Assembly (NCBI GenBank): GCA_903838985.1
Contig: CAIMAO010000019.1
Span: 1-49,366, forward strand
Reading direction: 5' to 3'
Length of the DNA: 49,366 nucleotides
Source: an uncultured bacterium
Lineage (GTDB): Bacteria > Patescibacteriota > Minisyncoccia > Phycocordibacterales > UBA9973
Within the stretch, counting starts at the first letter, position 1, and each line of letters starts with the position of its first letter. Under the pieces are notes generated by a model. That model was not told where the DNA came from. It made no database searches and saw nothing but the letters and a program-made list of their open reading frames with translations. Below, in pieces: positions 28,432 through 37,606 of the stretch. Made by a program: the position numbers and the translations under genes.

Positions 28432-29625
28432 ATGGCAGAAGAATTTAAAAGAGATAAGCCACATATCAATGTGGGAACCATTGGTCACGTTGACCACGGT
28501 AAGACAACTTTAACAGCAGCAATACTCCATGTATTAAATTTAGCTGGTAAGACAGTTAGACTTCGTGGTGTTGACCAAATCGACAATGCTCCTGAAGAAA
28601 AAGCTCGTGGAATCACTATTAACATTTCACACAATGAATATGCTACTGATGCTCGTCACTATGCACACATTGATGCCCCTGGACACGCTGATTACATTAA
28701 AAACATGATTACTGGTGCCGCTCAAATGGACGGTGCTATTTTGGTGGTTGCAGCTACAGATGGAGCAATGCCTCAGACACGTGAACACGTTCTCCTTGCA
28801 AAACAAGTTGGTGTTCCAAAAATGATTGTTTTCTTAAACAAGTGCGATATGGTTGATGATAAAGACATGCTTGACCTAGTCGAAGAAGAAATTCGTGAAC
28901 TTCTAACCAAACAAGGATTTGATGGCGCAAATGCTCCAATAATTCGTGGTTCTGCTCTTAAAGCCCTTGAAGCTAAAGACTTAAATGATGAATGGGCAAA
29001 GAAGATTCTTGAATTAACAGATGCTCTTGATACTTATATTCCAATTCCAGTAAGAGATGTTACAAAGCCTTTCCTTATGCCAGTTGAAGATATATTCTCA
29101 ATTGAAGGACGTGGTACAGTTGTGACTGGAAAAATTGAAAGAGGAGTTATTAAAGTTGGTGAAGAAGTAGAAATAATTGGTATTAAAGCTACTCAGAAAT
29201 CAACAGTTACAGGTATTGAAATGTTCAACAAAAACTTACAAGAAGGTATGGCTGGAGATAATGCTGGCATTCTTCTCCGTGGTCTTAAGAAAGAAGATAT
29301 TACACGTGGACAAGTTCTTGCAAAACCAGGTACAGTTACTCCACATGATAATTTCACTTGTGAAATATACGTATTAAAGAAAGAAGAAGGTGGACGTCAT
29401 ACTCCATTCTTCAAAGGCTACAAGCCTCAATTCTACATTCGTACTACAGATGTGACAGGAGATGTCACTCTTGCTGAAGGAGTAGAAATGGTTATGCCTG
29501 GAGATACAGTAAAGATCACAGTTAAATTAGTTACCCCAGTTGCGCTTGAAGAATCACAGAGATTTGCTATCCGTGAAGGTGGTAAAACAGTTGGTGCAGG
29601 AGTCGTCACAAAGATATTGGGTTAA
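28432..29625 (+). CDS. tuf: Elongation factor Tu
   Basis: [23 protein letters not shown]...[31 protein letters not shown]. Confidence 0.98.
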   Translation: MAEEFKRDKPHINVGTIGHVDHGKTTLTAAILHVLNLAGKTVRLRGVDQIDNAPEEKARGITINISHNEYATDARHYAHIDAPGHADYIKNMITGAAQMDGAILVVAATDGAMPQTREHVLLAKQVGVPKMIVFLNKCDMVDDKDMLDLVEEEIRELLTKQGFDGANAPIIRGSALKALEAKDLNDEWAKKILELTDALDTYIPIPVRDVTKPFLMPVEDIFSIEGRGTVVTGKIERGVIKVGEEVEIIGIKATQKSTVTGIEMFNKNLQEGMAGDNAGILLRGLKKEDITRGQVLAKPGTVTPHDNFTCEIYVLKKEEGGRHTPFFKGYKPQFYIRTTDVTGDVTLAEGVEMVMPGDTVKITVKLVTPVALEESQRFAIREGGKTVGAGVVTKILG

Positions 29626-29629
29626 TTTC

Positions 29630-30028
29630 ATGGCAAACAAAGAATTAAAAACGAAAAAGGCAAAAGATTTGACCGAAAAGAAGGTTAAAAGAACCGCTTC
29701 TAAAGAAAAAAAAGAAGAAGGGAAAGTAATTCTTCGTATTCGAGTTCGTGCTTACGAGAGCAAGATCTTGGATACATCTGTCAAACAAATCATAGACACA
29801 GCAATGCGTTATGATGCTGATATTATCGGTCCAGTTCCATTGCCAACAGAAATCAAAAAATACACAGTTAATCGTGCTTCTTTTATTTACAAAAATACAC
29901 GAGAACAATTTGAAATAAGAGTTCACAAAAGATTGATTGATATTATAAATCCAAATCCGAAGACAGTTGAAGCTCTTACAAATTTATCTCTTCCATCTGG
30001 AGTTGATATTGATGTAAAGATGCTATAA
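29630..30028 (+). CDS. rpsJ: Ribosomal protein S10 with Lys-rich N-terminal extension
   Basis: VILRIRVRAYESKILDTSVKQIIDTAMRYDADIIGPVPLPT; start 29630 chosen over upstream ORF overlap with tuf. Confidence 0.95.
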   Translation: MANKELKTKKAKDLTEKKVKRTASKEKKEEGKVILRIRVRAYESKILDTSVKQIIDTAMRYDADIIGPVPLPTEIKKYTVNRASFIYKNTREQFEIRVHKRLIDIINPNPKTVEALTNLSLPSGVDIDVKML

Positions 30029-30059
30029 ATAGTTATAAAATAAAGTTTTAAACAAAACA

Positions 30060-30674
30060 ATGAAATTTATTCTTGGAAAAAAAGAAAATATGACGGAATA
30101 CTTCTCACCCGAGGGACAGGTTTTTCCAGTGACTATTATTTCAGCAGGGCCAATAACCGTCACTAGAGTTTTTGAAAAATCTAAAGATGGTTATAATTCT
30201 GTGCAAGTAGGTTTTGGTACACAAAAAGAAAGTAGAATCAGTAAAGGCAGTCGTGGAGCAATGAAAGGTGCTTTCTATAAAGAACTTAAAGAATTCAGAT
30301 TGAAACCAATAGATGCGACAGATGTAAAAGAAGGAGATGTCATTGATGTTTCTGTCTTTTCAGTAGGCGATAAATTACAAGTTTCAAGTATTTCAAAAGG
30401 TAAAGGTTTCCAAGGTGTCGTTAAGCGTCATGGATTCGGTGGAGGCCCACGTTCTCATGGTCAAAAACATTCTGAAAGAGAGCCAGGTTCTATCGGTGGA
30501 GGTTTACGTACACACGTTCCAAAAGGAATGAGAATGGCAGGTAGAATGGGTGGAGATCGTATTACACAGAAAAATTTGAAAGTTATTTTTATTGACACAG
30601 AAAATAATACAATGCTTGTAAAAGGAGCAATTGCAGGAAAACGAGGAACATTAGTTGAAATAGTAAGTCGTTAG
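30060..30674 (+). CDS. rplC: Ribosomal protein L3
   Basis: KGFQGVVKRHGFGGGPRSHGQKHSEREPGSIGGG. Confidence 0.97.
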   Translation: MKFILGKKENMTEYFSPEGQVFPVTIISAGPITVTRVFEKSKDGYNSVQVGFGTQKESRISKGSRGAMKGAFYKELKEFRLKPIDATDVKEGDVIDVSVFSVGDKLQVSSISKGKGFQGVVKRHGFGGGPRSHGQKHSEREPGSIGGGLRTHVPKGMRMAGRMGGDRITQKNLKVIFIDTENNTMLVKGAIAGKRGTLVEIVSR

Positions 30675-30692
30675 TTTTTAAAATATAAAAAA

Positions 30693-31367
30693 ATGGAAGC
30701 AAAAATACAAGCAAAAATTTATGATCAAAAAGGAAAAGAAGCTGGTAAAATAGATTTACCCGCAAAGGTTTTTTCCGCGAAATGGCGTGCTGACTTAGTG
30801 CACCAAGTAGTAGAAGGAATGCGTTCAAACAAACGTGCAGGCACTGCTGACACAAAAGATCGTGGAGAAGTTCGTGGAGGTGGTAAAAAACCTTGGAAAC
30901 AAAAGGGCACAGGTCGTGCTCGTCATGGATCAATACGTTCACCTATTTGGGTTGGTGGAGGAGTCACACATGGTCCACTTTCAGAAAAGAACTATAAGAG
31001 AAAAATTTCTAAGAAAATGCGTGCGCAAGCCCTATTTTCTGTTCTCTCTAAGAAGTTGAAAGATAAAGAAATTCTTTTTGTTGATTCACTTGCTTTGACT
31101 GAAACAAAAACAAAGAAAGCTGTAGAAGTTATGAAAAATCTTTCTAAAGCTTCAGGCTGGAGACCACTCGCAAATTCAAAAAAGCCAAGAGTATTGGTCG
31201 CTTTGAGTGATAGAAGTGAAGTTACAGAAAAGAGTTTCAGAAATTTGCCACAGCTTGAAATAGTTTTCTTGAAAAATATTAATCCGCTTGATGTTTTGAA
31301 ATATCAATATCTTTTAATAGAAAATGGAGAAGAGAGTGTTAAGTTTTTAGAATCTCGTGGAGCATAA
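30693..31367 (+). CDS. rplD: Ribosomal protein L4
   Basis: TKDRGEVRGGGKKPWKQKGTGRARHGSIRSPIWVGGGVTHGP. Confidence 0.97.
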   Translation: MEAKIQAKIYDQKGKEAGKIDLPAKVFSAKWRADLVHQVVEGMRSNKRAGTADTKDRGEVRGGGKKPWKQKGTGRARHGSIRSPIWVGGGVTHGPLSEKNYKRKISKKMRAQALFSVLSKKLKDKEILFVDSLALTETKTKKAVEVMKNLSKASGWRPLANSKKPRVLVALSDRSEVTEKSFRNLPQLEIVFLKNINPLDVLKYQYLLIENGEESVKFLESRGA

Positions 31368-31380
31368 TTTAAATAAATAT

Positions 31381-31671
31381 ATGTCAGCAACAACAAAAAC
31401 AACTAAAAATCCTATAAAAAACCCAAGAGTCACAGAGAAGGCTAGTTATGCTTTCGAACACAATGTTTATACTTTTAATGTTGCAAAATCTGCAAACAAA
31501 GAAGAGATAAAAAAAGCAATTTTTTCTCTTTATAAAGTTAAACCAGTAAAAATAAATATACTACCAATACCTTACAAGAATATTATTTCCAAAGGCAAGA
31601 AGGGTGTTCGTGGTGGTGGAAAGAAAGCAGTTGTTTATTTAAAAAAGGAAGATAAAATAGAATTTATATAA
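31381..31671 (+). CDS. rplW: Ribosomal protein L23
   Basis: NPRVTEKASYAFEHNVYTFNVAKSANKEEIKKAI. Confidence 0.93.
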   Translation: MSATTKTTKNPIKNPRVTEKASYAFEHNVYTFNVAKSANKEEIKKAIFSLYKVKPVKINILPIPYKNIISKGKKGVRGGGKKAVVYLKKEDKIEFI

Positions 31672-31673
31672 AC

Positions 31674-32525
31674 ATGAAAACATACAAACCTACAAGTAAA
31701 TCAAGAAGACAGATGACGAACATTAATTATCGTGATTTTTTGACTACCTCTAAACCAGAGAAGTCTCTTACTTATGGTTTTAAACGTTCAGTCGGTAGAA
31801 ACAGTGCGGGCCGTATCACAATGAGACATAAAGGTGGTGGACACAAGCGTCTTTTCCGTGATGTTGATTTTCTATATAATAAAAAGGATATACCTGCAAA
31901 AATAACTACTATCGAATACGATCCAAACAGAAGTGCATTCATCGGTCTTGCAGTTTATAAAGATGGAGAAAAGAGATATGTAGTAATTCCTAAATCAGTT
32001 AAGCCAGGTAGCACATTTCTTGTATCAGAAAAAGCTGAACTCACACCAGGCAATAGATTGCCTTTACAAAATATTCCAGTTGGAACATTTGTTTACAATA
32101 TTGAAATAAAACCAAAAGGAGGTGCAAAGATTGCTCGTTCTGCAGGTATATTTGCTCAAGTTGTGGCAAATGCTGATGGTTATACAAATATAAAAATGCC
32201 ATCATCTGAAGTCAGAAAAATAGATGAAAAATGTTGGGCATCAATCGGTACAGTTTCAAATGAAGAACATCACTTAGAAAATTATGGTAAAGCAGGACGC
32301 AGTCGTTGGAAGGGAATCAGGCCAACAGTTCGTGGTACGGCTATGAACCCTGTAGACCATCCATACGGAGGTGGAGAAGGAAGACAAGGCCGTGGAACAA
32401 AACGTCCAAAGACTATGTGGGGTAAAGTTACAGGAGGAAGAAAGACACGAACTCCAAAGAAATATTCAAATGTATTTATAGTTTCTCGCCGAAAGACAGG
32501 CAAATCCAAAAAAGGACAATCATAA
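31674..32525 (+). CDS. rplB: Ribosomal protein L2
   Basis: KSLTYGFKRSVGRNSAGRITMRHKGGGHKRLFRDVDF...GGGEGRQGRGTKRPKTMWGK. Confidence 0.97.
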   Translation: MKTYKPTSKSRRQMTNINYRDFLTTSKPEKSLTYGFKRSVGRNSAGRITMRHKGGGHKRLFRDVDFLYNKKDIPAKITTIEYDPNRSAFIGLAVYKDGEKRYVVIPKSVKPGSTFLVSEKAELTPGNRLPLQNIPVGTFVYNIEIKPKGGAKIARSAGIFAQVVANADGYTNIKMPSSEVRKIDEKCWASIGTVSNEEHHLENYGKAGRSRWKGIRPTVRGTAMNPVDHPYGGGEGRQGRGTKRPKTMWGKVTGGRKTRTPKKYSNVFIVSRRKTGKSKKGQS

Positions 32526-32532
32526 GATTTTT

Positions 32533-32558
32533 AAAAACACCCAGAAATGGGTGTTTTT
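32533..32558 (+). terminator. Intrinsic terminator after rplB
   Basis: AAAAACACCCagaaatGGGTGTTTTT. Confidence 0.85.
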
Positions 32559-32612
32559 GTTTGATTTTTTGGTATAATTAGGAGATTATAAGAATTTTAA
32601 TTAAAATAATTT

Positions 32613-32978
32613 ATGAATATTAATAAATCACAATTGGAACAAAATACTAGTAGTAGGGAATCTGTTTTTTTTGAAGCACGAAATGATGAAATGAAAAATT
32701 CGAATGATTTAGAAAGACAAACATCAGAAATACAAGCAGCTAGATATCAAATTGCGTTACTTCGTATGATGCATAGAACAAACGATAATCCAAATTTAGT
32801 GAATATATTAAATAATTTTATAACAGCATTAGATCACCAAGCTAATTTTGGTTCTTCAGAAAAAAATTTAAATGATTTTGAAATTTCTAAAATTATTGAA
32901 TTTTTTGAAAAAAGTGCAGATGACTTGAGATATCTTTATGGGAATCAACCTGCAAATAAATCAGATTGGCGCAAGTAA
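32613..32978 (+). CDS. Hypothetical protein inserted in the S10 operon
   Basis: 121 aa ORF with upstream TATAAT near 32572; no family recognised. Confidence 0.6.
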   Translation: MNINKSQLEQNTSSRESVFFEARNDEMKNSNDLERQTSEIQAARYQIALLRMMHRTNDNPNLVNILNNFITALDHQANFGSSEKNLNDFEISKIIEFFEKSADDLRYLYGNQPANKSDWRK

Positions 32979-33095
32979 CTTTTAGAAATATTACACAACA
33001 TATCAAAAATTCTGCAACTAGATTTTAAATGACTTAGTAAATTTAATGATGGTTTTAAAATTTGACTTTATTTTGTAATTTGATATGATGAACGG

Positions 33096-33117
33096 AAGCT
33101 CGTTAAGAGCTTTTTTA
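33096..33117 (+). terminator. Terminator-like hairpin
   Basis: AAGCTCgttaaGAGCTTTTTT. Confidence 0.7.
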
Positions 33118-33118
33118 T

Positions 33119-33151
33119 TGAAAATAAGGAGCAAAAGCGACTATATTTTCA
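33119..33151. repeat. Short hairpin repeat with complementary arms
   Basis: TGAAAATA ... TATTTTCA around core aggagcaaaagcgacta. Confidence 0.6.
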
Positions 33152-33177
33152 TAACCCTGTTAAATGATTTTAAATAT

Positions 33178-33441
33178 ATGGTTAAGTTCTATTACATATA
33201 TGTTTTATTCTCTAATAAAGATAAAAACTTATATACAGGATATACTGAAGATTTAAAATCAAGATTTGAGCAACACTCAAAAGGACAGGTTCGTTCTACA
33301 AAAGAACGTAGGCCGTTAAAACTAATTTATTCTGAAGCTTGTTTAGATAAAAAAGATGCCATGCATCGTGAAAAATATCTAAAGACTTATCACGGTAAAT
33401 TATTTCTAAAAAACCGGCTCAAATCTTATTTAACAGGGTAG
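33178..33441 (+). CDS. GIY-YIG nuclease family protein
   Basis: YYIYVLFSNKDKNLYTGYTEDLKSRFEQHSKGQVRSTKERRPLKLIYSEACLDKKDAMHREKYLKT; start at MVKFYYIYV. Confidence 0.92.
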   Translation: MVKFYYIYVLFSNKDKNLYTGYTEDLKSRFEQHSKGQVRSTKERRPLKLIYSEACLDKKDAMHREKYLKTYHGKLFLKNRLKSYLTG

Positions 33442-33475
33442 TGATTTTTATACTCACTACATTCGTTAAAAATCA
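33442..33475. repeat. Short hairpin repeat with complementary arms
   Basis: TGATTTTTA ... TAAAAATCA around core tactcactacattcgt. Confidence 0.65.
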
Positions 33476-33478
33476 ACT

Positions 33479-33823
33479 ATGACACGATCAATCAAAAAAG
33501 GCTTAAATATAGACGAGGGGTTATTAAAAAAGATAGCAGGCAAAAACCCGCTTCAAACCCCAATGATAAAGACTTGGAAACGAGCTTGTCAGATATCACC
33601 TGAAATGGTTGGTTTCGTTTTTGGCGTATATAACGGTAAAGTTCACGTGGAAGTCCTTGTGACCGAAGACATGGTTGGTCATAGATTAGGAGAATTTTCA
33701 CCAACAAAGAAATTCATGAAACATGGAGGAAAGATGCAGAAAGAACTTGAACAAAAGAAAAAGGAAGCTGAGATAACACAAGCTAAATCTGCGACAGCAG
33801 CTGCAGTAAGCGCAAAGAAATAA
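33479..33823 (+). CDS. rpsS: Ribosomal protein S19
   Basis: TRSIKKGLNIDEGLLKKI...IKTWKRACQISPEMVGFVFGVYNGKVHVEVLVTEDMVGHRLGEFSPTKKF. Confidence 0.96.
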   Translation: MTRSIKKGLNIDEGLLKKIAGKNPLQTPMIKTWKRACQISPEMVGFVFGVYNGKVHVEVLVTEDMVGHRLGEFSPTKKFMKHGGKMQKELEQKKKEAEITQAKSATAAAVSAKK

Positions 33824-33824
33824 T

Positions 33825-34301
33825 ATGAAAGCATTTTTAAAAAATTACAGACAAGCCCCAAGAAAAGTCCGCTTAGTAGCAGGATTAGTAAAAGGGAAGA
33901 GTGTTAATGAAGCTATCTCAATGCTAGATTTTTTAGCTAAACGTGCAGGTTTCCCAATCAAGAAACTTTTACTTTCAGCTGTAGCAAATGCAGCACAGGT
34001 TGGTATTGAAAAAGAAAATTTATTTATCAAAGAATTACGCGTAGACAAAGGTATAGTCATGAAAAGAATGATGCCAGCAGCCATGGGCACAGGCCACAGG
34101 ATAAATAAACGCACAAGTCACATCACTCTTGTTTTGGCTGAAAAGATTGCAAAAGCAGAAGTTAAAAAGATTGCGAAAGAGGTTAAAGAAGTAAAAGAAA
34201 AAATTAAAAAAGTAGTAAAGGATGTTGCAAAAAGTCCTGCAGTTAAAAAAGCCCGCCTTGACTCGGCGAGGCAGGTAGTAAAAGCTAAAAAAACAAAGTA
34301 A
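33825..34301 (+). CDS. rplV: Ribosomal protein L22 with basic C-terminal extension
   Basis: NYRQAPRKVRLVAGLVKGKSVNEAISMLDFLAKRAGFPIKKLLLSAVANA. Confidence 0.95.
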   Translation: MKAFLKNYRQAPRKVRLVAGLVKGKSVNEAISMLDFLAKRAGFPIKKLLLSAVANAAQVGIEKENLFIKELRVDKGIVMKRMMPAAMGTGHRINKRTSHITLVLAEKIAKAEVKKIAKEVKEVKEKIKKVVKDVAKSPAVKKARLDSARQVVKAKKTK

Positions 34302-34305
34302 TTTT

Positions 34306-34998
34306 ATGTCAAAAATAGTTCACCCATATGCACATAGATTGATAATATTAAGAGATTGGAAATCTCATTGGTTTGCTGATCCTAAAAAATATTGTGATTA
34401 TTTAAAAGGTGATGTTTTGATACGTGAATATTTAGAGAAGAAATTACGCACAATGTATGTGTCTTCAGTTGAAATAGAAAGAAATCAAAAGACAACTCGC
34501 TTTATAATACGAACTTCACGCCCAGGTCTCATAATAGGACGCAATGGTGAAGGTGTCACAAAATTGAAGAATGATATTTTGAAAAAGATGGAGAAGTTAA
34601 AACTCACGAAATCAGAAGATTTTAAACTTGAAATCGTTGAAGTTGCAAATCCTGAAGCAGATGCCACTATCGTTGCATATATGATAGCTGAAGGATTAGA
34701 GAAAAGACTTCCATACAGAAGAGTTATAAAACAAATGGTTGAGAAAGTTATGATGGCTCACGGAGTAGAAGGAGTGAGAGTAGTATTAGGGGGTCGTTTA
34801 GGTGGAGCTGAAATTGCTCGTACGGAAGAGTTGAAACGTGGAAGTATTCCGCTTCAAACTTTCCGCGCGGACATTGATTTCAAGCGTGAACGTGCCACAT
34901 TACCATATGGTGTAATAGGCATAAAGGTTTGGATTTACAGAGGTAAAATCTTTGCAGATAAAAAGCCTGTTCGTTCAGAAAAAGAAGTTAAAAATTAA
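34306..34998 (+). CDS. rpsC: Ribosomal protein S3
   Basis: KIVHPYAHRLIILRDWKSHWFA...RPGLIIGRNGEG...GGRLGGAEIARTEELKRGSIPLQTFRADIDF. Confidence 0.97.
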   Translation: MSKIVHPYAHRLIILRDWKSHWFADPKKYCDYLKGDVLIREYLEKKLRTMYVSSVEIERNQKTTRFIIRTSRPGLIIGRNGEGVTKLKNDILKKMEKLKLTKSEDFKLEIVEVANPEADATIVAYMIAEGLEKRLPYRRVIKQMVEKVMMAHGVEGVRVVLGGRLGGAEIARTEELKRGSIPLQTFRADIDFKRERATLPYGVIGIKVWIYRGKIFADKKPVRSEKEVKN

Positions 34999-35011
34999 TT
35001 AAATTATCATT

Positions 35012-35440
35012 ATGCTTTTCCCAAAGAAAGTAAAATTTAGAAAGTGGCAAGTTGGCCGTATAAATCCTAAAGCTAGGACGCCAGAAACCCGTGGTACGAA
35101 GCTTGCATTCGGATCTTTCGGTTTAAAAGCTGTGACTCAGGCACGTGTTAGATCAAATCAGATAGAATCTGCCAGAAAAGTTATTTCTCGTACTTTGACC
35201 AAGACCGGTAAATATTGGGTTCGTATCTTTCCAGACAGACCTTTCACTGCTAAAGCAGCAGAGATGGGAATGGGAAAGGGAAAAGGAGATCCACAAGGAT
35301 ATTGTTTTGACGTTTTTCCTGGACGTATTATATTTGAAGTAGATGGAGCAGAAGAAGCAGTCGCTCGTGAAGCACTCAGAAAGGCTGGCACAAAACTTCC
35401 AGTAAAATGTAAGATTATTTCAAGAGTTCAGAAACAATAA
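35012..35440 (+). CDS. rplP: Ribosomal protein L16
   Basis: TKLAFGSFGLKAVTQARVRSNQIESARKVISRTL...GKGKGDPQGYCFDVFPGRIIFEVDG. Confidence 0.97.
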   Translation: MLFPKKVKFRKWQVGRINPKARTPETRGTKLAFGSFGLKAVTQARVRSNQIESARKVISRTLTKTGKYWVRIFPDRPFTAKAAEMGMGKGKGDPQGYCFDVFPGRIIFEVDGAEEAVAREALRKAGTKLPVKCKIISRVQKQ

Positions 35441-35450
35441 TTAAAAAGTT

Positions 35451-35645
35451 ATGGCAAAAAAAGAAAAAGAAAATTTAAAAGGAATGAAAAAAGAAGAGCT
35501 TTATAAAAAGCTTGCTGATTTGGAAGAAAGTATTAGAGTTTTGCATTTCAAAGCAGAAGGTTCAAAGTCAAAAAATGTTAAAGAATCTGCAACAATGAAA
35601 AAAGAAGTAGCCAGAATCTTAACAGAATTAAATAAGAAAAAATAA
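35451..35645 (+). CDS. rpmC: Ribosomal protein L29
   Basis: KGMKKEELYKKLADLEESIRVLHFKAEGSKSKNVKE; operon position. Confidence 0.9.
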   Translation: MAKKEKENLKGMKKEELYKKLADLEESIRVLHFKAEGSKSKNVKESATMKKEVARILTELNKKK

Positions 35646-35648
35646 TTT

Positions 35649-35930
35649 ATGGCAACAAAAACAAAAAAAGGAATAACAGAAGACAAAGACTTAACCAAAA
35701 AAGGAAACGTTTTGAGTGGAGTAGTTGTTTCAGATAAAATGGATAAAACTGTTGTCGTTTCAATTTCACGTTTTGTTAAACATCCAAAATATGGAAAGTT
35801 TTACAAAATAAATAAAAAATACAAAGCACATGATGAAGAGAATGCATATAAGACAGGAGACAAAGTAGATATAACAGAGACAAAACCACTTTCAAAAGAT
35901 AAAAGATTTAGAGTAGTTAAAAAAGCATAA
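35649..35930 (+). CDS. rpsQ: Ribosomal protein S17
   Basis: [54 protein letters not shown]. Confidence 0.96.
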   Translation: MATKTKKGITEDKDLTKKGNVLSGVVVSDKMDKTVVVSISRFVKHPKYGKFYKINKKYKAHDEENAYKTGDKVDITETKPLSKDKRFRVVKKA

Positions 35931-35934
35931 TTTT

Positions 35935-36306
35935 ATGATACAAACAGAAACATTAGTAAAAATAACAGATAATGCAGGAGGCACCGTAGGTAAGGTGTTT
36001 AAGGTTTTAGGTAGTTCAAAAAAAAGATATGCTTATCTAGGTGATTTAGTTATTATTTCTGTTAAAGTTGCTTCTCCAAGAAAAGGAGTAAAGAAAAAGG
36101 ATGTATGTCAGGCTGTGGTAGTACGCACAAGAAATGCTTTCAGAAGAAAAGATGGATCATACATTAGATTTGATGATAATGCGGTTGTTTTATTAGAAAA
36201 AGGAAAACTTGATCCAAAAGCTGGACGTGTTTTCGGGCCAATACCAAGAGAACTTGCTGAAAGAGGTTTCCAAAAGATAATTTCTCTTGCACCAGAAGTG
36301 ATATAA
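35935..36306 (+). CDS. rplN: Ribosomal protein L14
   Basis: MIQTETLVKITDNAGGTVGKVFKVLG...RTRNAFRRKDGSYIRFDDNAVVLL...GRVFGPIPRELAERGF. Confidence 0.97.
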   Translation: MIQTETLVKITDNAGGTVGKVFKVLGSSKKRYAYLGDLVIISVKVASPRKGVKKKDVCQAVVVRTRNAFRRKDGSYIRFDDNAVVLLEKGKLDPKAGRVFGPIPRELAERGFQKIISLAPEVI

Positions 36307-36350
36307 GTCATAAGGTAGAAAGTTTATAAAGTTCATAAAGTATAAATAAA
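36305..36350 (+). repeat. ATAAAGTT-rich intergenic spacer repeat before rplX
   Basis: Contains aaagtttataaagttcataaagta, exact 24-nt match to the spacer before rpsG. Confidence 0.8.
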
Positions 36351-36656
36351 ATGAAATTAAAAAAAGGAGATCACATTATAGTAATAACAGGAAAAGATAA
36401 AGGCAAGAAAGGCAAAATTGTTTCTGTTTTAGTTGCAGAAAATAAAGTTGTTGTAGAAGGCATCAATATGATGAAGAAACATCAACGCCCAAGAAAGTCT
36501 GGAGAAAAGGGAAGCAAGATAGACAAGGCTATGCCTATGCACGCTTCAAATGTGCAAGTTCTAGATCCAAAGACAAATACTAGAACTCGCGTGGGAAAGA
36601 AAATGGTTGGTGATAAAATGGTTAGAATCACTAAAAAGAGTGGTCAAGAAATTTAA
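36351..36656 (+). CDS. rplX: Ribosomal protein L24
   Basis: MKLKKGDHIIVITGKDKGKKGKIVSVL...VVEGINMMKKHQRP. Confidence 0.97.
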   Translation: MKLKKGDHIIVITGKDKGKKGKIVSVLVAENKVVVEGINMMKKHQRPRKSGEKGSKIDKAMPMHASNVQVLDPKTNTRTRVGKKMVGDKMVRITKKSGQEI

Positions 36657-36665
36657 TACAAATAT

Positions 36666-37229
36666 ATGAAACATTTAACTGTAAAAGAAAAAGAGAAAGA
36701 GAGTTTTGATAAAATGAAAAGTGCTTTTCATTACAAAAATATCATGGCTGCACCTAGAATGGTGAAAGTTGTTTTGAATGTTGGCACAGGCACAGCTATA
36801 AAGAAAGACAAAAATAAAAACGATGCCATTTCTGAACGTTTATCAAAAATCACTGGTCAAAAAGGAGCACTTCGTGGAGCAAAGCAATCAATCGCATCCT
36901 TCAAAATCCGTCAAGGTGATCCTATTGGTGTCGTCGTCACACTACGTGAGAAGAGAATGTATGCTTTCTTAGAAAAACTTATAAATGTCGCTCTTCCTCG
37001 TACAAAAGACTTTCGCGGTATCAATCCTGGAGCAGTGGATGATATAGGCAATCTTACAATCGGAATTAAAGAACATACAATCTTCCCAGAAACAGCAGAT
37101 GAAGATATCAAAGATGTTTTCGGTCTTGCTATCACCCTCGTTTCTACAGCTAAAAGCAAAAAAGAAGGAAAAGCTTTCTTTGAACTATTGGGTATGCCTT
37201 TCAAAAAGACAGAAGATAAAAAGAAATAA
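36666..37229 (+). CDS. rplE: Ribosomal protein L5
   Basis: APRMVKVVLNVGTGTA...SFKIRQGDPIGVVVTLREKRMYAFLEKLINVALPRTKDFRGINP. Confidence 0.97.
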   Translation: MKHLTVKEKEKESFDKMKSAFHYKNIMAAPRMVKVVLNVGTGTAIKKDKNKNDAISERLSKITGQKGALRGAKQSIASFKIRQGDPIGVVVTLREKRMYAFLEKLINVALPRTKDFRGINPGAVDDIGNLTIGIKEHTIFPETADEDIKDVFGLAITLVSTAKSKKEGKAFFELLGMPFKKTEDKKK

Positions 37230-37233
37230 TTTT

Positions 37234-37263
37234 AAAAAGGGCATCTTGAAAGGGTGCCCTTTA
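37234..37263 (+). terminator. Intrinsic terminator between rplE and rpsN
   Basis: AAAAGGGCA-tcttgaaaggg-TGCCCTTTT. Confidence 0.8.
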
Positions 37264-37408
37264 ACATTTGACTATTTTTCTTTATTTTGTTAGTATATCA
37301 GTAAGGGATTATATAGCTTTAATTAATCCACTTTTCTCCTTTAATTCTTTATTTTTAAAGACTTAAAGAAAAAAAGTGTGATATTGTAAAGCGTTCCCAA
37401 ATTATTTT

Positions 37409-37594
37409 ATGGCAAAAACATCAGTTATAGCTAGAAGTAAAAAAGTACCTAAATTTTCTACTCGACAGAAAAATCGATGTTTTCGTTGTGGACGAGGCAA
37501 TGGTTTCATGAGAGATTTTGGTACTTGTCGTATTTGTTTTAGAGAATTAGCAAACGAAGGAATGCTTCCGGGTGTTCGTAAATCAAGTTGGTAA
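37409..37594 (+). CDS. rpsN: Ribosomal protein S14 type Z
   Basis: RQKNRCFRCGRGNGFMRDFGTCRICFRELANEGMLPGVRKSSW with CxxC-CxxC. Confidence 0.97.
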   Translation: MAKTSVIARSKKVPKFSTRQKNRCFRCGRGNGFMRDFGTCRICFRELANEGMLPGVRKSSW

Positions 37595-37606
37595 TAATTA
37601 AATTAT

